From Acidobacteriota bacterium (GTDB taxonomy: Bacteria > Acidobacteriota > Terriglobia > Bryobacterales > Bryobacteraceae), in the NCBI GenBank assembly GCA_947470805.1, contig CANIVU010000006.1:84733-148732 (forward strand): 64,000 nt of DNA, in the 5' to 3' direction. How positions within the stretch are numbered: the stretch's first letter is position 1; every line of letters begins with the position of its first letter. Below, in pieces: positions 46,590-53,744 of the stretch. Position numbers and translations under genes: made by a program. The notes beneath the pieces were generated by a model. The model ran no database searches. It was not told the origin of the DNA and worked only from the letters and a program-made list of their open reading frames with translations.

Positions 46590-47036
46590 ATGGACGAGAA
46601 GAAGAAAACGCAAGCCCGCCGCGCGCTGCTGTTGGCCGGCGCCGGAGCCGGTTCGCTGATGGCCCAGCCCAAGGGCGATTGGTCGCCAAAGAAACAGATC
46701 GCCGGCGGCCCGGTCCGCTCCGGCCACCTTCTGTTCCTCAGCGGCATCGGCGGCTGGTATCCGGAACGGCGCCCCAAGGCCGGCGACATCAAGGAGCAGA
46801 CGGCCGACGCGCTCACCATCATGAAGGAGTCGCTCACCAAGGCCGGCTCGTCGATGGAGAACGTCCTGAAGGTCCAGGTTTCGCTGGTCGATCCGGAGAA
46901 AAACTGGGACGCCATGAACGACGTCTACAACACCTTCTTCGTGAAGGACCGGCCGGCGCGCTCCTACTTCGGCACCACCGGCTTCCGCCGGCCGGGCCAG
47001 TTACTCCAGATTGATTGTATCGCCTACGTCGACTAA
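46590..47036 (+). CDS. Exported RidA-family protein
   Basis: The 148-residue protein carries an N-terminal leader with paired arginines (QARRALLLAGAGAGSLM), suggesting Tat export, and a RidA/YjgF body: VRSGHLLFLSGIGGWYP, EQTADALTIMKESLTKAGSSMENVLKVQVSL, YNTFFVKDRPARSYFGTTGF with the usual arginine, and LLQIDCIAYVD. Cytoplasmic RidA removes reactive enamines; exported versions are common in this group but their role is unclear. It stands alone between divergent and convergent neighbours. Confidence 0.87.
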   Translation: MDEKKKTQARRALLLAGAGAGSLMAQPKGDWSPKKQIAGGPVRSGHLLFLSGIGGWYPERRPKAGDIKEQTADALTIMKESLTKAGSSMENVLKVQVSLVDPEKNWDAMNDVYNTFFVKDRPARSYFGTTGFRRPGQLLQIDCIAYVD

Positions 47037-47044
47037 CTTGCTAC

Positions 47045-47950
47045 TTACTTGAAATTACTGTACGGCCCGGCGTCCTTCCAGTTCGTCAAGCTCAAGCCCT
47101 CGCTGTCCCATACCACCGTGCCACCGGCGATGGTCAGCACGCAGCGCAACTCGCCGTTGGCGGAGAGCTTGGAATTCGACGAATCCAGGTACGCCGCCGG
47201 GCCCTTGCGCATTTCCAAGACCGCGATGTCGGCCGCGCCACCAACGCTGAGCGTCCCCAACTCGGGATGGCCGATCGCCTTGGCGCTGTTCACTGTGGTC
47301 CGCGCCACCACCTGCTCCAGCGTCAGGCCCATGGCCAGAAACTTCGACATGACGTTGGTCATGTTCGCCCGCGGCAACATCAGGCTTTGCCGGTTCAGGT
47401 CCGTCGAGATCGTGTCCGGCAACAAGCCCGCCTTCACCACCGGCACGGCCACCTTGAACAGAAAACCATCGGAGCCGTGGCCCACGTCGAGCAGGACACC
47501 GCGCTTCCGCGCCGCCGCCAGATCCGTTCCCGGCTTGCCGTAGATGTGCGTGAGGATGTCGCCCGCCTTCAACCCGTCAGGCGACTGGCTGGTGCGCACT
47601 CCGGTGACGATCCGGAGCTTCGGATGCTCTTCGCCCTCCTTGGGAGCGGATGGCAGCGCGACGGTTGTCACTCCGGCGCGCAGGGAGTTGTGTTCTTCGC
47701 TGGGGTGGGACTGGATGTCGATCAAGCCCGGCGTCACCACGTAGTCGCTCAGGTCAACCACGCGGCGCGCGTGCGCGGCCGGGATGCCTTTGGCGATCTT
47801 GCTGATCTTGCCGGCGGTGATGCCGATATCGAGCCGTTCGTTCCGCCCGTTCTTCGGGTCCAATACCTGGCCACCCTTGAGCAGCAGGTCGTAGATGTCC
47901 TGGGCGCCCAGGGGCGCGAGCAACGCCGCCAACAGCAGTCCCGTTCTCAT
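47045..47950 (-). CDS. Shortened exported amidohydrolase paralogue lacking metal ligands
   Basis: The 301-residue product has a signal peptide (MRTGLLLAALLAPLGAQ) and clear similarity to the upstream gene (LLLKGGQVLDPKNGRNERLDI; PGLIDIQSHP; RGVLLDVGHGSDGFLF; LLPDTISTDLNRQS; GGAADIAVLEM). The first metal motif HxH is changed to QSH, and about 80 residues holding the bridging lysine and the second histidine pair of the upstream paralogue are absent. Catalysis as a binuclear enzyme is therefore unlikely. It is coupled to its paralogue by ATGA. Confidence 0.8.
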   Translation of the reverse strand: MRTGLLLAALLAPLGAQDIYDLLLKGGQVLDPKNGRNERLDIGITAGKISKIAKGIPAAHARRVVDLSDYVVTPGLIDIQSHPSEEHNSLRAGVTTVALPSAPKEGEEHPKLRIVTGVRTSQSPDGLKAGDILTHIYGKPGTDLAAARKRGVLLDVGHGSDGFLFKVAVPVVKAGLLPDTISTDLNRQSLMLPRANMTNVMSKFLAMGLTLEQVVARTTVNSAKAIGHPELGTLSVGGAADIAVLEMRKGPAAYLDSSNSKLSANGELRCVLTIAGGTVVWDSEGLSLTNWKDAGPYSNFK

Positions 47951-49146
47951 TGGTTCCACTCCTTGGCTCCGCGGCCTTCGAGGTCGAACACCTCTTCCCC
48001 GCCCCGGACGGTGTAGATGCATTCCAGCTTCTGCTTACCGAGGTACTTGTGCTGCCAGGCATCCTTGAAAGCAAAGACGCCGTCGCGTAAGCGGAACACG
48101 GCCACATCGGCGATCTGGCCTTCACCCATCGTTCCGATCTCCGGAAAACGGCCGATGGACTTGGCCGGGTTCATGGTGGAACGGAGGATTGCGTCCTGCA
48201 GTTTCATGCCGAGATTGAGCATCTTCGAGATGCAGTTGGCCATGTCGCTTTCGGCCATCATGATGCTGGAGGAATGGAGGTCGGTGGAGATGGTGTCGGG
48301 GTAGAAGCCCTGGGCCATGGCCTTGGTCGCCACGGGCCAGAGGAAGCTGCCGCCGCCGTGCCCCAAATCGAAGAGGACGCCGCGGGCGCGGGCTTCGGCC
48401 ATATAGGGCTGCACTTTGCCGGAGACACGATCGACCACTTCTAACTGCCGGTCATTGAACACATGGGTGTGCATGTCGCCGGGTCGTAACTTCCCGAGTA
48501 ACTTATCCTTACTCGTGCGGCCGGTGAGAGTGAAGATTTTGTCATCCACCATGACCGGCACTTTGGCGATGTTACCGGCGGCGATGGCGCGGTCGATGGC
48601 GGTCCAGCCGTTGCCGCCGAAGTGGGCGGTTTTGATGCCGACGATGTAGGTGCGGCGGTCGAGGATCTTGGCTGCGGTCTTCTCCGGCTCCATGTCCTCG
48701 GTGTTGTCTTCGAAGGCCGTGCCGACCATACCGTGGCCGACAATATTGATCAGCGAAAGCACTCGCGTTTTCGAGGTTTTGATGACCTTTTCGAGCATCT
48801 CATCGAAGGTCCGCCAGCCGGCACCGCCGGCGTCGACGATGGTGGTGGTCCCGGCCGGCAGCGCGGTGTCATCGGGATGAATCGACCCGCTGTAGCCGAA
48901 GACGTGGGCATGGAGATCGATGAGGCCGGGAGTTACGTAGAGGCCTTTGGCGTCGACGACTTTCTTTGCATCGGAGGCCGGGATGTTACTCGCTACGCGG
49001 GCGATCTTGCCGCCGGAGATAGCGACGTCCATAACGGCGTCGATGCGATTGGCCGGATCGATGACGTGCCCTTGCCGGATGACCAGATCATAGCGGGGCT
49101 GGGCCCAGGCGGCGAGAGCGAGAACAAACGGGAGGAACCGCTTCAT
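47947..49146 (-). CDS. Exported dihydroorotase-like amidohydrolase
   Basis: The ATG at MKRFLPFVLALAAWAQ has a strong CGGAGGAG site and overlaps the previous stop by four bases. The 399-residue enzyme keeps all metal ligands expected for the D-aminoacylase/dihydroorotase group: DLHAHV, a lysine in YIVGIKTAHFGG, the pair GDMHTHVF, LFDLGHGGGSF and the aspartate in TISTDLHSSS. It probably hydrolyses a cyclic amide or N-acyl compound in the periplasm. It lies between a SelA-like gene and its shortened paralogue in one unit. Confidence 0.88.
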   Translation of the reverse strand: MKRFLPFVLALAAWAQPRYDLVIRQGHVIDPANRIDAVMDVAISGGKIARVASNIPASDAKKVVDAKGLYVTPGLIDLHAHVFGYSGSIHPDDTALPAGTTTIVDAGGAGWRTFDEMLEKVIKTSKTRVLSLINIVGHGMVGTAFEDNTEDMEPEKTAAKILDRRTYIVGIKTAHFGGNGWTAIDRAIAAGNIAKVPVMVDDKIFTLTGRTSKDKLLGKLRPGDMHTHVFNDRQLEVVDRVSGKVQPYMAEARARGVLFDLGHGGGSFLWPVATKAMAQGFYPDTISTDLHSSSIMMAESDMANCISKMLNLGMKLQDAILRSTMNPAKSIGRFPEIGTMGEGQIADVAVFRLRDGVFAFKDAWQHKYLGKQKLECIYTVRGGEEVFDLEGRGAKEWNQ

Positions 49147-50687
49147 GCGCTCCTCCGGGCGGACCACTTGGCCTTTCCGTACTCGCCGAGGTCGAGGTCG
49201 CCCGACATGGTTTCGCCTTCCACGCGGCCGTTGAAACCGTATGGCAGCGACTGGCCGCCGATGGGCAGCGCGGAGTGGAAGGCTACTTTATCCCCGTCAA
49301 TGGATCCGTTCAGCCGGCCTTCGAGCGCCCAGCCCATATGGGTGCCGGTCACCTTGTTGCCCTTGGCGTTGAGGAACAGCTTGTGGTTGGCGGAGCCGGT
49401 GATGTAGGTCACGGCCACTTCCCAGCGGCCAGACAGGTCCGCAGCGGGGGGCGCGATGGCGGCTTTGGCGCGGCCTTTCGGGGCTTCGCGGAAGATGGCG
49501 GCAAGGCGGGTGGCGACGATCTTGTAATCGTCGGGCCGGAGGGCGACGGGACGGATGACGAAGGAGTTGCCTTCGCCGGAGGCGTGGGAGGCGATACGCG
49601 GTTCGCCGTCGGAGAGGAGTTTGCCGACTTCGCCGGCGGTGAGGCCGATCACGGCCGGATCCCAACTGACAGTGAGGGTCGGGAACGGGCCGCCGCGGGC
49701 GGGCGGGTTGACCTTGGTCTTGACGCCGGGAACGGCGGAGACGGTGGCGCCGATGTGCGAGTACCAGCCGTCCCACTCCTTGAACTCCGCCTGCATGTTG
49801 CGTTTTTTGACGAAGATCTCGGCGGCGACGACCATGCCGACGATCTCCTCTTTGCTGACCTTCATGGCGCGACCGAAGGCGTGGTGGGGGGCGCTGTTGG
49901 CCCAGGCTGCCTGGACGAGATCCTTCCGGCCGACGAGCAAGCCGGCGGTGGAGGGACCGCGGAGGATTTTGCCGCCGCTGTAGGCGACCAGATCGGCGCC
50001 GAGGGCGAGGTAAGGGTTGGGGACGATGAGGTAATCCGCAGCCGCGTCGACCAGGATGGGGATGCCGGCTTTTTTGGCGATGGGCGCGACTTCTTTGAGG
50101 CCGAACTTGGCGCCGCCGAAGTGTTCGCCGAGGATCTGGATCATCGCCGTGCGGGGACCGATGGCGGCTTCGAGTTCGGCGACCGAGTTCACTTCGACGA
50201 TCTCGACGCCGACGGTGCGGGTGGCGTGATCGTAGACGTTGCGGGACTCCTTCGGCATGATGACCTGATTCTTCAGGCCGCGCATGTCGGGAAGTTGTTG
50301 CATCTTTTCCGGGTCGGCGCCGACGATGCAGGCGACGGTGGCGTGGGTGAGCGCGGCGGCGGCGCCAGAGGTGACAATACCCCAGGGGACCTGCAGAACT
50401 TCGGCCAGGCGCGCCGAGGCCTTCTCCATCAGTTCGTCCATGTTGACGTGGAACTGGGAGGCCTGTTCGATGGCCGCGATCACTTCGGGGAGGAGCCGCG
50501 AGCCGCCGTTGATGGTGAGCGTGGCGGTGGTGTTGATAAAGGGCCGGACGCCCAGACGGGTGTAGACGTCCGGTGTTGGCGCGGTGGCGGCCGGAGCCGC
50601 AACCGGAGTGGCGGCCAGGAGGGCCGCGGCGCTGAATAAGTCTCGCCGGTCGAAGCCGGCCTTGGAGCCCTTTTTGGTGGAGTGCAT
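49143..50687 (-). CDS. Exported SelA-like PLP enzyme with C-terminal beta domain
   Basis: The 514-residue protein has a Tat leader (FDRRDLFSAAALLAATP), then a fold-type I PLP domain like SelA and D-glucosaminate-6-phosphate ammonia-lyase: YTRLGVRPFINTTATLTINGGSRLLPEV, VTSGAAAALTHATVACIVG, ILVDAAADYL and the PLP lysine in YSGGKILRGPSTAG. Residues 420-514 form an added beta domain (SGRWEVAVTYITGSANHKLFL). No selenocysteine genes are nearby, so an ammonia-lyase or racemase-like role with the following amidohydrolases is more likely. AAAGGGGGAAG precedes the start. Confidence 0.85.
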   Translation of the reverse strand: MHSTKKGSKAGFDRRDLFSAAALLAATPVAAPAATAPTPDVYTRLGVRPFINTTATLTINGGSRLLPEVIAAIEQASQFHVNMDELMEKASARLAEVLQVPWGIVTSGAAAALTHATVACIVGADPEKMQQLPDMRGLKNQVIMPKESRNVYDHATRTVGVEIVEVNSVAELEAAIGPRTAMIQILGEHFGGAKFGLKEVAPIAKKAGIPILVDAAADYLIVPNPYLALGADLVAYSGGKILRGPSTAGLLVGRKDLVQAAWANSAPHHAFGRAMKVSKEEIVGMVVAAEIFVKKRNMQAEFKEWDGWYSHIGATVSAVPGVKTKVNPPARGGPFPTLTVSWDPAVIGLTAGEVGKLLSDGEPRIASHASGEGNSFVIRPVALRPDDYKIVATRLAAIFREAPKGRAKAAIAPPAADLSGRWEVAVTYITGSANHKLFLNAKGNKVTGTHMGWALEGRLNGSIDGDKVAFHSALPIGGQSLPYGFNGRVEGETMSGDLDLGEYGKAKWSARRSA

Positions 50688-50759
50688 AGACTTCCCCCTT
50701 TGTGTGGTGCGGTCGTTTAATAGAGTCTACTTCAAATGGAGCTCCTGTTGAATCGGCGG

Positions 50760-52127
50760 CTATCGCTTTCGGAAGCGAAAGGCAGGCGGCAAAATGTTAC
50801 CTGTTTCCCATGAGATGGAGTTGTACTGTAGGTCCTGATGCCTGCTAAGCTCAATAGTAGAGGTACCCGTCGGAGGATTGGGGGAATGGACAATAAAGCG
50901 ATTGCTCCTGACTTCCCTCATGTTCGCGATCGCAATCGATGACTGGTTCGATTGAGAAGGAGTAAAGTGAACAGTATTTTCAAAGAACGAAACGCGGGCG
51001 GGTTGGAGAGGCGAGTACAGAGAAATTCCGTGCTCGACGTAGATTGTGTTTCCGCGAAACTCAATCGATTGCAAAGCAGCAATTCTGCCGGCCTGCAACG
51101 GGCCAAAGGAAATACCACGCCGTCCTGAGAAGACGAAAGTGGAATGTTCCGTCGTGGACACAGCGGAAGCGGCGACGTAGGCGACCGGTTCGGTATCGTC
51201 GCGCGTGGCCTGAATCAGGCTTCGAGAAACGACAAACGAGTCGACATGCCCTGGCCAAATACAGGTGAGCTGAGCCCCCATGTTCTCTGAAAACACACAC
51301 TCTTCAAAACGCAGGTCTCCGGTCATGACATCCTCGTCGGGCGTCGTCCTGACGGGTTCGATGTCGACACCGGCCGAGGGTTCATGGCGTCCATAACTCC
51401 CACCGGTCCGGCCCGTGTCGGCAAAGGTGCATCGAATGAACCGCCCCGTGCGCAACTGGATTATCGACAGACCCTGGCGGCCGTTGTTCCGCAGGCGAAC
51501 ATCCTGCACGAGCGCTTCGCGGTCGGCGATGGTGCTGTTGCCACCGAGGGTGATTCCGTCGGTTGGAAAGTGATGAATGTGCAGATTTTCGAGACGATAC
51601 CGGCGGCAGTTCGTCGTCAGAATGCCGGCGCCGCCGCCTTCGACGACGCCCGAGTCGCGGGTCATTTGATCCACGTTGCCGTTGAGCTCAAACCCGGAGA
51701 TCACAAAATCGGAACTATCGATCATTTCGAATGGAGTTACACCGATGTAGTCACTTTCAGCGAGCCGGCCCTGCCTTCTTGCCGCGGGCCGGTGAAAGTC
51801 TCCTTTTACATCAATGGTCGCGCCATTGCCGGAGATGGTGACACCGTGACAGGCGCGAAAGACGATGTTGGCGGTGGGGTTCTTTCGAGCACCTCGAAGG
51901 ATCCGGAAGCGATCAATCCGATACACCCCTGGCGGAAACCAGAGAGTGGAGCCCTCCGGCATCCTGCATAGCTGTTGGGCGGCCCGGACAAGGGCCGGAT
52001 AGTCATCGGTGACTCCATCGCCGACCGCGCCAAGACTCTTCACATTCAGGGTCTGCCCCTGCTGTGGCATAGCGTGCACCGTTGCGCGCGCACAAATAAG
52101 CACAACCAAAAGACTAAGTAAGGACAT
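50760..52127 (-). CDS. Exported right-handed beta-helix (pectate-lyase-superfamily) protein A
   Basis: The start at MSLLSLLVVLICARATVHA gives a signal peptide and a 455-residue protein. The mature part begins LNVKSLGAVGDGVTDDYPALVRAAQQLC, the signature of the Pectate_lyase_3/polygalacturonase-like group, then runs through parallel beta-helix coils (GVTISGNGATIDVKGDF; FVISGFELNGNVDQM; LENLHIHHFPTDGITLGGNS). It is a paralogue of the divergent gene to its right, sharing these blocks in the same order. Depolymerisation or epimerisation of the exopolysaccharide made by the neighbouring cluster is a plausible role. Confidence 0.85.
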   Translation of the reverse strand: MSLLSLLVVLICARATVHAMPQQGQTLNVKSLGAVGDGVTDDYPALVRAAQQLCRMPEGSTLWFPPGVYRIDRFRILRGARKNPTANIVFRACHGVTISGNGATIDVKGDFHRPAARRQGRLAESDYIGVTPFEMIDSSDFVISGFELNGNVDQMTRDSGVVEGGGAGILTTNCRRYRLENLHIHHFPTDGITLGGNSTIADREALVQDVRLRNNGRQGLSIIQLRTGRFIRCTFADTGRTGGSYGRHEPSAGVDIEPVRTTPDEDVMTGDLRFEECVFSENMGAQLTCIWPGHVDSFVVSRSLIQATRDDTEPVAYVAASAVSTTEHSTFVFSGRRGISFGPLQAGRIAALQSIEFRGNTIYVEHGISLYSPLQPARVSFFENTVHFTPSQSNQSSIAIANMREVRSNRFIVHSPNPPTGTSTIELSRHQDLQYNSISWETGNILPPAFRFRKR

Positions 52128-52146
52128 TGACCTATGCACTGTTCTC

Positions 52147-52185
52147 TTTATACCGACGAAAGTCTGATAGACAGCAGAAAGTCTG
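52147..52185. promoter_or_regulatory. Promoter and repeat region between the beta-helix genes
   Basis: Leftward TATAAA (52152-52147) suits the -10 box of protein A. Just behind it are two direct repeats GAAAGTCTG (52158-52166 and 52177-52185), 19 bases apart, each able to form a small palindrome (GTCTgatAGAC, CAGAaagTCTG). The spacing of nearly two helix turns suggests a regulator binding site between the divergent genes. Confidence 0.45.
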
Positions 52186-52287
52186 CGCCAAGACCGGACC
52201 GTTGAAAGAGACAGGATGTAGTCGGCGCAGCGACGCACATTCGATCCGGAAACAGTGAATCCGGCAGTAATCAAGGAGATCATGTTC

Positions 52288-53721
52288 ATGAATCGAATCC
52301 AATTCATTACGGGACTTTTCAGTTTGTGTGTTATCCAGGCCATGACGGCCGCGACGGCACTCAATGTCACGCAATTTGGGGCGAAGGGAGACGGCGTTAC
52401 AGACGATTACGCCGCTCTACAGGCAGCCGCCACGGCAGTCTGCAAAACACCGGGCGCCACCCTGGTATTTCCTCCAGGAACCTACAAAATCGATCGTCAT
52501 CGCGTGGTGGGCGGCGCGAAGAAGAATACGACGAAAGATATCCAGTACACCAACTGCAACGGCGTGACGATATCCGGATACGGAGCAAAGATTGATGTTC
52601 AGGGCAATTTTGCGCGCAACCCCGATGTGTACCCGACCTCGGCGTATGCCGTGAGCTACGACGAAGGGATCATTCCCTTCTTTATGCTAAACTCCACGGG
52701 CTTCACGATCAGCGGCTTCGAACTCGATGGCAACGTCGATCAGATGAGCCGGTCGCCGATCGTGATTGAGGGAATGAACGCGGGGGTACTGACGAGAAAC
52801 TGCAACAACTACCAACTGCTCGACTTGTACATCCACCACTTCCACACGGACGGCATTAGCCTGGGTCACGGGTCGACGGTGGCCGATACGGGGGCGACAC
52901 TCACCAATATCACCGCGAAAAACAATGCGCGGCAAGGATTATCCGTCCTACAGGTGCGGGGAGCAAAGATTGACAGCAGTCTGTTCAGCGACACCGGCGT
53001 CACGGGCAACTACGGCATGCACTCGCCTGGAGCAGGCGCGGACGTGGAACCGGAACGGACTCCTCCGGCAGTAAACGTCAAGACCGGCCTGATTGAATTC
53101 ACCAACTGCCGGTTCGAGGAGAATCTGGGTTCCCAGTTCATCTCCACGGTCCCGAGCCGGGTGGAATCGGTCACTGTGCGCAACTCGGTGATCCGGGCGA
53201 CGCGGGCGGGTGCCGACCCAGCCGCCTATCTGAATGCAGCAGCGACGTCGGTAAATACCGGGAACACCTTTTACCTGGCCGCGCAGAAGGCGATCGTTCT
53301 AGGCCCGACCAGCGCTGTGCACTATCCGTCGCTGGTCCAAGCCACGTACTCAGGGAACACGATCCAGGCATCCGACCGGTTTGGAATCTATCCTCCGATC
53401 CAGTATGCGCCGGTAGATTTTGTCGGCAACACGGTCACCGTCACGCCGGTAGCGCCGGAGAAGGCGTTCCTCATGTTCTCCAACATTAACCGGGCGTCCG
53501 CCAATACGTTCAACCTGGCGGCCTCCGGATATGCGGGGAACACCGGAACACTACCCTATGCGATCGTCTACATGGGAGTGAAGACGGTTACGGGCAATCA
53601 ATACACAACTAACTTGACCAGTCCTAAGTCGTTCTACACGATCTACTACGGACCGGGCATGCAAGTCTCCGCCGAAGCGTTCCTGACCGGGACGACCTTC
53701 AAGGGACTTACCATCCAGTAG
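52288..53721 (+). CDS. Exported right-handed beta-helix (pectate-lyase-superfamily) protein B
   Basis: AAGGAG nine bases upstream sets the start at MNRIQFITGLFSLCV. The 477-residue product has a signal peptide and begins LNVTQFGAKGDGVTDDYAALQAAATAVC, followed by helix coils GVTISGYGAKIDVQGNF, FTISGFELDGNVDQMS and YIHHFHTDGISLGHGS. The last 120 residues are Thr/Asn-rich coils. It is clearly paralogous to protein A, and the two are transcribed away from a shared 160-base region. It converges with the polysaccharide operon. Confidence 0.85.
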   Translation: MNRIQFITGLFSLCVIQAMTAATALNVTQFGAKGDGVTDDYAALQAAATAVCKTPGATLVFPPGTYKIDRHRVVGGAKKNTTKDIQYTNCNGVTISGYGAKIDVQGNFARNPDVYPTSAYAVSYDEGIIPFFMLNSTGFTISGFELDGNVDQMSRSPIVIEGMNAGVLTRNCNNYQLLDLYIHHFHTDGISLGHGSTVADTGATLTNITAKNNARQGLSVLQVRGAKIDSSLFSDTGVTGNYGMHSPGAGADVEPERTPPAVNVKTGLIEFTNCRFEENLGSQFISTVPSRVESVTVRNSVIRATRAGADPAAYLNAAATSVNTGNTFYLAAQKAIVLGPTSAVHYPSLVQATYSGNTIQASDRFGIYPPIQYAPVDFVGNTVTVTPVAPEKAFLMFSNINRASANTFNLAASGYAGNTGTLPYAIVYMGVKTVTGNQYTTNLTSPKSFYTIYYGPGMQVSAEAFLTGTTFKGLTIQ

Positions 53722-53744
53722 CTAGCGCCTCCCCCCCGCCGCGA

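Noticed and set aside
45530..46600. Replication origin at the composition switch
   Set aside because: The sign of the switch fits an origin, but no DnaA-box cluster, AT-rich unwinding region or dnaA, dnaN, gyrB, parAB or rnpA gene is in the window. Kept only as one explanation of the skew finding.
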